A stretch of 64,000 bases of DNA from Mactromeris polynyma (lineage: Eukaryota > Mollusca > Bivalvia > Venerida > Mactridae), in NCBI GenBank assembly GCA_032209605.1, contig JASFXZ010000018.1, positions 3,475,904-3,539,903 of the forward strand. Reading direction: 5' to 3'. The notes beneath the pieces are model-generated. The model was not told the DNA's origin. It saw nothing but the letters and a program-made list of their open reading frames with translations, and made no database searches. Shown here in pieces: positions 40,101-51,204 of this stretch (the first letter of the stretch is position 1; every line of letters starts with the position of its first letter). The position numbers were made by a program, and so were the translations under genes.

Positions 40101-42576
40101 TATTCAATTTGTCCTACACGTAGTTGTATTATAACAAGGTTCGCAAATCGAGATTATCTTTTATTGGAGTAGATATTGACAATAATCAATTTAGTTATCA
40201 TTGATATTTATTAAATTTCGCATCGGTTTTAAGTAAGTAAAATCATTCATCCGTAAGATAATGGTATTTTTACAGTTCGTTCTAATTAACAGTAATTGAT
40301 GCCTGGTGTAAAATACATTGAGGAATACCACCCAAATATGAATTCAAAACTAAGTGTAAAAGCATTGTACAAACTTACTGTAATTGGTATGTCAAATGTT
40401 GCAACAACTTTACGATCATTAAGTGTGGGATCTCCAGTCAAGGTTGGGTGTTGTGCATATGGAATTTCTAAAATGAAATCGAAGTTGAGTAATTATTGTT
40501 AATAACCGTGTTATATATTGCTTTACAATGATATTACTTTTATAGATAAATACTATTTCATTTTGTCTAGCGGTTTGTCACTACATTTTGATAAAGTTCA
40601 GAAGATCGTAATTACTTGAGGGTGTGGTTGCCATTATAACTGGTTTAGTACGATACACTGTCACTTGGAATATAAGCCGTGTCATTGTGTCGTCTACATA
40701 TACCGTATGTAACTTTCCTGCTGGTGAGCTGTCCTCAAACTGTGCTATATCCACTAATCCACCTGTTGCGGCTCTCTGAATGAAAAACATGAAACGTGAT
40801 GGCGATTGAAATATCACGTTCGTTTCGTATAATGTTTTGTAAATTATTGTTTTTGTTATTTGTTCAAAAAATTAACAATGCCGTCGATCTTGACATTTAA
40901 TATGCTCGTACCTTGTACCATAAGTATACACACATAAATCTTAGTCGGTCTTCATAATCACCCATGTGACCAAAATTACAGTGTTATAATTGATACATTC
41001 TATCACAGGATATGTATGCTATCTAGTTATAAAACACGCATTATGTTTGGTTGCGCAAATTGGCATAATACGGATGTTCTCCCATTTTTGTAAGGATACA
41101 GTTTTCATGCATTCATCATGTTTCTAAAAAGGACGAAATTTTGCTTATAAATGTATGTACACTCAGGGGACGTCACCAAAACCAGTTTAATTGCAAAGAT
41201 GTTGTATAAACAATACATGTTTTTACCAACAATAGCCATTTGACACTTGGTATGACATTTACCGAATATATCGATATAAAGTTGAGTTATGTACTCGAAT
41301 AAGTCTTAACATATGTGCTAAGTAACACAATTTCAGTGGGAAACTGTATAAAGTGGACACAGTTGTGTAACCGACTGACAGACTACCCATCCGGACTAGT
41401 ATTCGTTACGAGAGGAGTGATTATATATGAACTTGTGAACCCCCTATTTCGTGTTATTTCGCCTAAAAATTCCACTTGACAATCATAAGAAGAGCAAATA
41501 AAATGAGCAAAAATGAAACGCGCCTTTCGGCACGATTACGGATTAAAATACATGCATAACTGTTGAACATACACACACAGTTTTAAAAATACTTGCCTTG
41601 CTTCGTGTTAACATATTTGATGTATTCCCTTGCTGTATCACTGGAACATAGCAATGCATGTATTTTTATGAATAAATTATCAATGAATACATCTTTTGAA
41701 GTTGTAGAAGCGTTATAAACAATACAGTTAATTTAATTGGTACACATAGCTGGCATTTTCTTAAGTGGAAGACAACAAACAAATGCTACTTAATGAGTAC
41801 TATTCTTAAAGTCGTTAATGACAATAGTGTGTAAGCAAGGACATTTGCTATATTAATTACACTAGTAAGCTATTTATTTTCATAAAATTAATATTGTTGC
41901 TAATACTGTTCACTATGTGCATGACAATGTTAAAACATTTACTCCATGATTTTTAATGTGATTACAATATGTCAAAAAATAATTTTATAATGTCGACTAC
42001 TGTTTTATTCAGCAACAGCAGTGTTCTACAAGTTGTTTTATAAAATGTAATCATTAGTTTTTTTCATATGGAAATAAGTATTAACATAACTAACGAATAT
42101 TTATTCAATTTATATACGACTTTGTTGAACCTTATTTTTCACACAAACGAAAAGTCCCGAGTCCATTGCAGTATATACTTCCTCATTGTCGGATAAAGGT
42201 AATGGCCTAGTAAACCCTCAGAAGTATAATAATACTGTACCCTTGCTGTTACAAATACGTTCGTATCAAAACCATTCAAACTAGATCAAACGAATATGTC
42301 ACCATTGCGAATTGTGACATATTCGCGCGTATACTTCACTCAGATTTAAGGATCTCTCTCGAATTTACCATGTTTGACGAATTAATTTGTATGAAAATAA
42401 GGCTCAACCCGCCTTGAAACATGGTTAAGCATAGATGTGTTAAGTACAAGAGATAACTACAACAATTACCCACCTTGACTTTCAGGGATGCCGGAATAAC
42501 CATAAGTTGACACAAAGAAGGTAAACAAAGCCAGCGAAGTTAAAACTGGAATCTCCATTCGTAGTTTGCCTTCCAT
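34152..42576 (-). CDS. Gene B: single-module VWA7/hemicentin-like type I membrane protein, 577 aa
   Basis: Twelve exons in transcript order: 42474-42576, 41597-41640, 40616-40775, 40379-40467, 39682-39826, 38173-38339, 37307-37418, 36014-36215, 35619-35718, 35166-35390, 34586-34832, 34152-34291. They sum to 1734 nt, open throughout. Residues 1-34 hold a signal peptide (MEGKLRMEIPVLTSLALFTF...). RSKR at 47-50 is a furin-like motif. Residues 50-374 are the module (YVDDTMTRLIFQV, TDYGFWKFTKLD, ENFTGTFVLKAG). Residues 375 to about 510 are a Ser/Thr/Ala-rich stalk from two exons. One membrane segment follows (SAAVALAVAGILTGVLIG...), then a tail of about 37 residues ending LTLPAWR. Introns 2 and 11 use GC-AG sites (AG|GCAAGT). 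The module has no cysteine. The core resembles the post-vWA part of VWA7/hemicentin, with the vWA itself missing. Biological role unknown. Confidence 0.82.
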
Positions 42577-42704
42577 GTTGATTTTATTTATTAATTGAAA
42601 TGTTGAAGAAATTTATAATCGTCTTTTCACTGAACGTTCTAATGTTGACTTATATGTGCAGTTTGCGGCTTATCAGACAAAGGAAGTGCAATTCAAGTAT
42701 GAAG

Positions 42705-42712
42705 TTTATATA
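42705..42712 (-). promoter_or_regulatory. Possible TATA box of gene B
   Basis: TATATAAA on the minus strand lies about 130 nt upstream of the chosen ATG at 42576. A start site 25-30 nt downstream of it would leave a 5' leader of about 100 nt. AT-rich sequence makes chance matches common, so support is moderate at best. Confidence 0.35.
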
Positions 42713-42966
42713 TACTGATCATTGTCTCATTCGAGACCTGCGAGGTTATTACGTATGAAATATATCATGATATGGTGCATATTACAGACGAACCTTCTCT
42801 TGAGCAACATTGTGTTCAGGGCAACCCTGTTCTTCCTAATGAACAACACATCAGTACAAATATTCTTATAAAAAATAAAGTATAAACGACCTCCGTGAGA
42901 CAATAGGATGATCTCGACCCCGTATCAGACAATACAAGCATAACGTAGCTATTCTCTATCCATTAA

Positions 42967-43150
42967 CCCCCCCCCCCCCTGTTCGTCCTCCTTAATTCTC
43001 CTTTGGTGTCCTTAATGGTCGGCCAGACCATTCCTTACGACCCTGTTTCCCTTGCATATTAACCCTAACACCTCTTCAATGTGTGTTTGTTTTCCTGGAT
43101 GTCTGTATGGGGAGGAAGTGTCTTCTGTATATGACATTACCTGTAACAAC
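42967..43150 (-). repeat. Dispersed repeat family R1, copy with poly-C tract
   Basis: Minus-strand copy from 43150 (ACAGGTAATGTCATATACAG) through AGGAAAACAAACACACATTG and GGTCGTAAGGAATGGTCTGG to a run of C at its far end. A similar C run sits at the same place in the 62.8 kb copy. Confidence 0.65.
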
Positions 43151-44984
43151 TTCTTCTCGTAAAATCGCTCAATACATGGATAATGAATTGATAGCAGCAA
43201 CTTGCTATCGCCTACGCAATGGTCTCCCATTACAAATGACATACTTCTCTTTCATCACAAACATTTTTAAACTATTTGGTTTAATATTGTCTTGGGTTGT
43301 GTTTTAGAGTTAGTCATGTCTGACAATACGAGAACATCTAGGAATAAGTCCGCACACAAAGTCATCACTCTTCCCTTTTTGCTGAATTGGGTGAGTATTC
43401 TATGATAGTGATATCTTCAAAAACCGGAAACGGAAGGAGGGCGGATGATGTTCCATTTCTCCCATCTTAACGTATCCTTAATGGCATCTCATCAGTTGCT
43501 CTAGCTTTTGACAGGTCATCAAGTACATATTTGATTGGCTTCATGGGTCTGTTGTTTTATTTATCTATGCTCTACATGTTGTGATCGCCATCACTTAGGT
43601 GGGGTGTCCCTCGAGAATTTTCTATTGCACGGTCCATTTAATTTGGGTGATTGTAGGACACATGGTGTGATGCTCCCTTAAACCAGGTAAACAGGTTGAA
43701 ACACCGAATGTTGATGTTGCCACTAACCTTTCCAAGGCGATTTGGTTTGGTGCGTATTGTCCCGTTTGCCTTTTGCCCGTTTGTTTTCTTGTTTGTGTAT
43801 ATATGTTGATTATAAAGGGTTATGTTGTAAAACAAACAAGTTTTGTTAAATTTTAATTCGACGAATCTGTTGAACAGCGAATTACAGAAATAGTTTATAG
43901 TTTTTAAATACGTCATGGGTGTTTGTTAACACAGGTTTCTCTGTACTGTATACCATGAAGGTACGCAATGTATATACATCGTCATTATTTATATCATAAT
44001 AAGCTTGTTGGTGTACATTTAAAGTCATGTGTTTTTAATTTGTTTGCCAGACGCAGATATGGAATAGAATTCTGCATATATTCCAATCATTTGTTAGGCA
44101 ACCGAATATTTAAATTACAGAAAGATTAAATCGAGAGTTTTGAAGCTTTAGAAAGTGATAAAGACACATTGAACTCTTATGGATAAGTACTCAATCGATG
44201 CGGAATGGGTGTTAATGTGAATTTGATATTGTATTATCTCCATGGATAAAACAATGTATATAAGTTTTACAATCCGGGAGTTTTCTATCAAACGTACAAC
44301 GGTAATTTAGAAAGTGTAATCTACACCCTGACTTCTTTGCTGACTCAACATAGATCATTAATCAAGTATGTATCGGAATAAATCCCCACTTCTTTAAATT
44401 AATGTAAATTCCAGATCATGACAGGTTCTCTTGGATTCCATGTAACATACTTTTGTACAAGCAAACCATAATGATGTCAGTTAGTGGTAATTGTTTTATA
44501 CAACAATACGACTGGCGAGTTATAATGGACGAGACAACATTTATTGTAAAATCGTAATGTACACTTAAGTAAAGCCTATACATAGATCAAGCGTTAAGGT
44601 ATGTAAAAAGCAACATTGAGACCGTTTGGAAATCTGTGGAAAAATGTACGTCACTCCTTAGATGAAAGCATGCTATCTAATATAGATTTAGAAAATTTTA
44701 GTGATGAAAACTACAAACAATTTACATTAGTAATGCAAATGAAATTTATTAGTTCAAATATAAGCCGCGATCTTTAGCGAATTATTGTATGACGGACACA
44801 CGTGGCATATTTGACCATTGCTCCACAGGGTAACAATCGAGTATCAATACGTTTTGATTGATCTGTTTCGTACAATTACAATTCCTGTTTGGATTTCTTT
44901 ACCGTAAACTTGGGTGACACGTATACAGAGTCTTTTAAGTCTTGTTATAAATCGTTCACTCTGCATTCACAGTGGAAAAGAATG

Positions 44985-45245
44985 ATAGAAACAATAGTGG
45001 GCATAAAATTCGTTATAACTTATTATTTCGGAGTAACCAATTATCATGTCATTATGGCAAATTTTATTTCGTTCATCGCCAATTGTCAATTCGTTATGAC
45101 GTATTGTACTTCGTTTTTAATTAATTAGTATTTACTTATAACTAATAACTATTTAGTTTAAAAGTATTTATCATTTCGCTATACTGCATTATTACTTCGT
45201 AATTACTCAACATTTATTTCGTTATACTTCTTATTTCATCATTGG
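44985..45245. repeat. Diverged minisatellite in the A-B spacer
   Basis: Degenerate units of about 20-27 bp share a core like ATTTCGTTATAACTTATT. It lies in the spacer between genes A and B; no coding frame is convincing here. Confidence 0.55.
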
Positions 45246-47151
45246 TATAGTGCGACCAAGATATGAAGGCATAATAACATTGACAACATGTCATTGTTTG
45301 GATCAGTCCATATCAAATTGCAGGTTAGTTCAATGCTCATGTTCATATAGACGCTTTTTCTGATTTTGAAAAAGAATATATAAATGTAGAATTATTAAAT
45401 CAGCGTGTTTATTACATAGCGTAATGGATGCGCATCAGAATCTCAACGCATACTAACTGTGTTCGAAGCCTGATATTCGTGTTTTTTTATTTTTTTTATC
45501 GCGACAGTATCATGCTTTTCACGAAATATGTGTGGATGTAATACAGCCACTAGATAAATATGTGTACACTATTTTTGCAAGAAAGATTGACAAGCGTTTC
45601 ATGTTGTCTCTGTAAGACAGAGACATTGTTTCAAAAGTTCACGACTTCTGTGTACAAGAGACTTCTATGAAGCAGCCCGTGATTCCGTTGTCTTGCCCAA
45701 GAAAAAAGAACAAAAATAACTTTTTATGACGGGGGTGTCGGAAAGGACGATGTCGCAAATTAAAAGGACGGCAGCGAACAAGTTTCAAGAAAAACAAGAA
45801 GTAACAAGTAACATATCATTGGATTGCTTTGATCTCCTTGTTGTTGGCAAGACAGTTTATGATATGAGTTTAAACAAAGATTCATCAGCCTTTTTAACGA
45901 GTCAAGCACTAATACTGCTGATGAGCCAAGCTGAACTGTATATACATGTATGCTAAAACAATATTTATACAAGCTTTTTCAATATAACTATACTTATGTT
46001 ATTTTTTCAATGGTCAAAATAAAACGAATATATATATATTATGATTATAACAAAGAACATAATTTGAATGGATAAAAAATATAACGTCATAATTTAACTA
46101 TAGAAGGATAAATAAAGAAAAAATTCTACAAATATGAAATATTTTATCACTGTGAATAAAATAAAACATGTATATGGCGACTGCTCACCTTACTGAGCTA
46201 CAGAGGCACTCGTAAGTACATAAGTGAATAATTATTTTGAAAAGTTTGTACGACACAAGCGTTTATTGACCGAGACTCTAAATGATCACCCCTTTTTATG
46301 CGAAGTGAAACCGTCGCCTAATTAGCATAAGTAAATATTATTGTGCCATCAGATCTTGGCCGCACTATAGTATGTAAGGAGATAAATGGAGTAAAGATCA
46401 ATATTTTACTTTTGAGACTTTTCTAGCGTTTGGTGAACATGTAACCGGGGTTTTGTTTCTGCATGTATCTCCTGGGGAATTCAAAAGTCGCTGTAATAAC
46501 TACATATATTTCGAACGAGGAACGATAATTCCTTTATTAGTTGTATGTAGGTGCTATTTTGTTAAAATATCAACATAATCGAAACAAAACTTTAAGAAAA
46601 TCAACAAATTCAACAATAGGGAGACATTTATCGATCTGAGTGTCTCATTAAGTGCGATAACGGCCGACTTTCAAGTATCTGTGATTCAACTGATTGCGTT
46701 TGAACAGAGTGTCGTGTTGAGCCTAAATTATTAGTTATACAGTCAACTGATTTGAGTTGAGGTTTTCTTTTCATATCACACGCAATGTTGAAATTCCTTC
46801 CGCAACCAATTAGCTCGTGGGACATACGTATGTAATCACTTCTTGGGCATGAAATAATTCCAAGATACGATAGACTGTGTAAAGTGTGAAATGAATATTT
46901 ACGAAACGAAATTGTTAGGATGAAAACACACGATGCAAAAGGTATTTTAATATCGTTATTAGAACGTTACAAATCATTTAAATCAGTGTTTAACAGGCGT
47001 AAATTTTGTATTTAAGTCTGGATTGTTAATCTATTGGTTAAGGATCGTAAGACCACGCCTCTTTAGTATGATAAAGATACGGATGACCAATCGTGGGGTA
47101 GTTTAAACCTACTTATCAGTTGTTTATATCCCACCTTCGCGTTATCTATAA

Positions 47152-47502
47152 TCAGTCGGGTATCATTTTCAATACAAAACCAGTAAGCACATTGAGGTAC
47201 ATAAAACCACTATCAGTACTAACAGTTTTTCGGATGATACTTGAAAAACCGACGACCCGTGTTCGATGCTCTACATCTTCATATGGAACTGGGGCATATT
47301 CTGTATCATGTATTATCCTCCAAATTTCCAAAACGATTAACATTCTTCCGGAGGCGTCGCCCACATGGGAAACCGGTGGCGACGAATAATTAACGTAAAT
47401 ACTCAAGGTACATGAACGAGAGTACAAATTTACAACACTTGCCTTGCATAACGGTAACTGACATATTTCATCCCCCAACTGCATGGACAGTTTATGCAAC
47501 AA
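47152..47502 (-). CDS. Unidentified 116-codon open frame
   Basis: This is the longest open frame in the A-B spacer. Its composition is protein-like (SSPPVSHVGDASGRMLIVLE, then YEDVEHRTRVVGFSSI). I do not recognise a family and see no signal peptide or membrane segment. It could be a mobile-element fragment or a chance frame. Confidence 0.2.
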   Translation of the reverse strand: MLHKLSMQLGDEICQLPLCKASVVNLYSRSCTLSIYVNYSSPPVSHVGDASGRMLIVLEIWRIIHDTEYAPVPYEDVEHRTRVVGFSSIIRKTVSTDSGFMYLNVLTGFVLKMIPD

Positions 47503-47636
47503 TGTAGTGATCCAAACAAAATGTTTTGTGAAAACTATATAACATTATAACATTTAGAATTGTGATTACAGTCGTGTATGCCTACATACGTATGTTATAC
47601 TAAACACAATCGCTATGCTATTGACTTGGGGAAGCC

Positions 47637-47820
47637 CACCCGGCGAACTCAGTCGGTAGAGTGCTAGACTGTCAACCGGCAGAACAGGGTTTGATGCCCG
47701 GGTTGGACAGGTTATATTCTTCCGTGATATTGGCTACGGTCATTTGTCCTCCACTGCTGTTTCAAGTGGACAAGTTGTCGGTTGCTTGCGGAAGAACAAA
47801 TTAGTGCTGGTTGATAATCA
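47637..47820 (+). repeat. tRNA-derived SINE-like segment
   Basis: GAACTCAGTCGGTAGAGTGC is an A-box and GGGTTTGATGCCC a degenerate B-box; the anticodon arm (CTAGACTGTCAACCGGCA) is unpaired in places, so this is not a working tRNA. A second B-box-like GGGTTCGATTCCC at about 47877 suggests another SINE fragment up to about 48080. Confidence 0.5.
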
Positions 47821-50230
47821 ATTCCAAGACAACTATAGTGGTCGAGTGTTATGTAAGTTCCTATCAAGATATCCGGGTTCGATTCCCTGAATGGGTATAC
47901 TTGAATGCTTGCTTAGTGCTCTCAATAGAGCTCCAATGTTTACAGTGCCGGATATATCCTTGGCAGACCAGGTTATCTGTCAGCAGTGCTACAAGCATAG
48001 TTTGTTTCTGTTTCAGAGTATATGGACATTGTTTAACTGTTTTGCTGCTTTAAACTGCTCCCAAATTAGACGTGAATAATAATGAATGTGTATGGAATTT
48101 GTGCGTGAGACATTGACATATTGCTAGGTTCGATCGTGAAAAGCAGTATATATCAGCGACAGCAGTGGTGTGTTCAGATGAAAACTACACCACATGTCAG
48201 TATTTGAGTATCGGATAACAATCTGCTTAAATATGTTAATTCTTTTCACGATGTCATTAATATCTCAGTGTGCCTAGATTGCCCTGATGTTTCTTGTCAT
48301 GATACGCTCATTGCTGAAATCTAGGGGGAAACTGTGACATTACAAATACTAATGTGAAGATCTACACTCAATCTTACTGGCGTTTACACTGTTATACTAA
48401 TTAGTATGTAATAATTATCAGTATTAGTGGAGACTTTTACTTTATTTTCCACCGATAAATTGCTAAACCTAGAAGTAGTTCGTTAGAAGAGACTTAAAAT
48501 CGAAGTCCACTGTCCGTACTTACAATCATATTAGATAACCAGAAATGTTTTTCGTGTGAAGCGTTCTCTGAACATTGCACTATCCGCCGCAGACGATTGA
48601 AAACAAATTACCCTCTTCGGGGAGGTAGACGTCAACGATATGCGTCTCCCGATGGCGACGATGAAAATCAAAATTTGGCAACACTTAATATGTAGTCAAT
48701 TAATTACTGCTTCAAATTTGTTTAAAGAAATAAATCAGTAAATTCATACCATACACTAAAAAATAGCAATAATGCGTTTCTGAAAGTGCAGATAATATGG
48801 TTTTAATCCCCATTAGTGTTTGGCCACTGACAATTCCAATAATGGATTCCATTTTTCACCCAATATTTATGGGTGCGCCTTGTGTCCCTTTTCCTATCCC
48901 ATTGTTACTGTTTATGTTTATATTGTAATGTCTCGTTGGCTGCTCGTTTTCTATGTGGCATTTGATGTTCTTCTTCTGTATTCGATGCATGTAACAAATA
49001 TAAGAGGAATATATTTCACGATGAGAAAACCTTTTATTGTACATTTTTCTGTGTTTTCCAACTATTTCTCTGTGTTCCTCATTGACGAATATTCAATACA
49101 TCTTGTTATTCTATTACTTTCGTTTCGTACTAGATAAACATATTCGATGTTATTACCTGAAACATCTCACCCACCTTTTTTATATGCTTCATGGTACGAA
49201 AGATCCTATTTCCAAAAAACTGTTAAAATCATTATATGTTAATGATATGACAAAATATTCTGTATTGTACATAAGATTTTATTGAAATAAACGATTAAAA
49301 AAAAAAATATATATATATAAGAGGATACACGCGGGTATAACTCATTTATTCAACGTAACTTATAACAATTAAGCTGAACAAAATGTTTTGTTTTATTGAT
49401 TTCTCACATTGTCTAATTAGTTTCACAGCCGCAAATTTGAAGTTTTATTACATGTCCCTCGGTCCTTCTATTGTTTTCATTTTTATTATTTTTATATTTA
49501 TTATTTCTTGACCTGTATAGAAGGCCGTGTGTTGTGAAGGTGGACGTTCTTATGTTATCCTTCCTAAGTTTTTAAAATAGTCGTTCAGTAAGCCTATAAC
49601 AAATTTCATTATGAAGAATTTGATGCATAGATGTAATAATAATTAACAGGAATATGATCAAAAGCAGTTATACATATTTTGTATTGTTATTACATATAAT
49701 TTTAATAGCTTTCATAAAAGCCATGAATATAATTTGGACTTGTCGCAGATCACAGATTGATTGATATAGTGCTTTCCGCTAAAAGTAATTGATTTTGACT
49801 TTTTGACATGATACGGGTAGTTCATGGGTTATCAGCCCGTTGTGTCGGGTTGTTCTATCTTTATGGAAAATTGCTGTGAATGCTTTTTTGTTAACTTTGT
49901 CCTTCGTATTGTATTATATTTTGTAATCTAAAGATCAGTGATGAGATGCCCTATATTGTGAAACCGGGGTTTAACAGTTTTAGCACATATTCGTGGCTAA
50001 TTTACATTGTTCTGTCCAAGATGTAATAATCCACAGTTTCACCATTTCATCAATGATGATTGGTATTATCCCTGGTACCTATGTTATTTATAATATGTAC
50101 AAAAAACGTACTTGATATTAACATTCGTTCATATAAATACTAGTAGATTTTGTATAAATGCAAAATGTATTGATGTTACCAATATTAAACATAGAAACAA
50201 ATTTGCTACTTATCTTTTATAATAATAATT

Positions 50231-50340
50231 TGTTACAGGGATTGCCACATATGTAAGATAATGCCTTCCCACACAGACTCCAGGGAAACAACAGTGTACA
50301 AAACATTACGGAGTTAGGAGGAGCAAGGGTAAACATGTAT
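50231..50340 (+). repeat. Dispersed repeat family R1, 5' part
   Basis: TGTTACAGGGATTGCCACAT, ATAATGCCTTCCCACACAGA, CTCCAGGGAAACAACAGTG and GGAGGAGCAAGGGTAAACAT match the type copy. Confidence 0.7.
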
Positions 50341-51204
50341 GTGTATATCATGCATGAGAATGTGTAGTAAGATAGATAAGGTGTCGGTCAATCAGCATGG
50401 AGGAATCGTTTGTTTTAAGAATTCTGTGATTCTGTTATTTTCACCCATTTCTTATATTTGTGTTCATTTTGTCTTTGTAATTGTTTTCATGTATGCGTAT
50501 ATTTTTTGTCATGTCTCCTTGTGATTTTGAAGTGGCTGTTTGTCTTTTTAAAACATGTTTGGTAAAAACAAAAGATAAAAGATACACTCAAGAATAAGCA
50601 TGTTCCGAATTTTAATAAGTAAAGTTTCAACTATAAACATAAGTCCTAATAAATACGTTGGTTGTTTATCGCAAAATACCATTACATGTATGTATCTATA
50701 TTAAAATCCACATATTTATTGTATTATACTGAAAATCGATGTACAGGTAATATCAAGTATAAATTACATTTATATAAGAATATAAGTCAGGAGGTTGAAA
50801 TATAAATGGTATTTTGACTTACGTTAACTTTTAAAAAGTAACGCTACCGACTTAACCCCTCCTTTAAATCAGATCATCAATACGTAGTCACAACTTGAAT
50901 CAGCTTGCAGTTATTCTATTATTTAAATATAAGTTGGATATATTCAGAACAACATATTGAAACACTAAAATGAAGACTTCTGGCAGAAAGTAGAGTTAGT
51001 AAACCACAAAGGGATATATCATGTCTGAAAGAAGTGTATGCGCCCTTACCATGACGTAAATGTCTTTATAAATAGATAGTTACTCGGAAACTCTTAATTA
51101 TGTGAAACAAACAAACTAACGAGTCTAATTTTACAAACATAAGTTGTCCTGCAATATGCAGATGTCGTTATCAATTCACACTAGTGGTGTCAGAAAGTTT
51201 CTTT

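Larger units (their letters stand above)
42577..51204. other. Intergenic DNA between genes B and A
   Basis: Contains R1 copies, a minisatellite and SINE fragments. Two short frames deserve mention: a plus-strand one at 45726 (TGVSERTMSQIKRTAANKFQ), which looks like the helix-turn-helix start of a transposase, and a minus-strand 116-codon frame at 47152-47502 with no recognised family. Confidence 0.4.

Noticed and set aside
48820..49285. Two overlapping hydrophobic plus-strand frames
   Set aside because: T-rich composition produces Phe/Leu/Ile runs by chance; no conserved motif or gene context.
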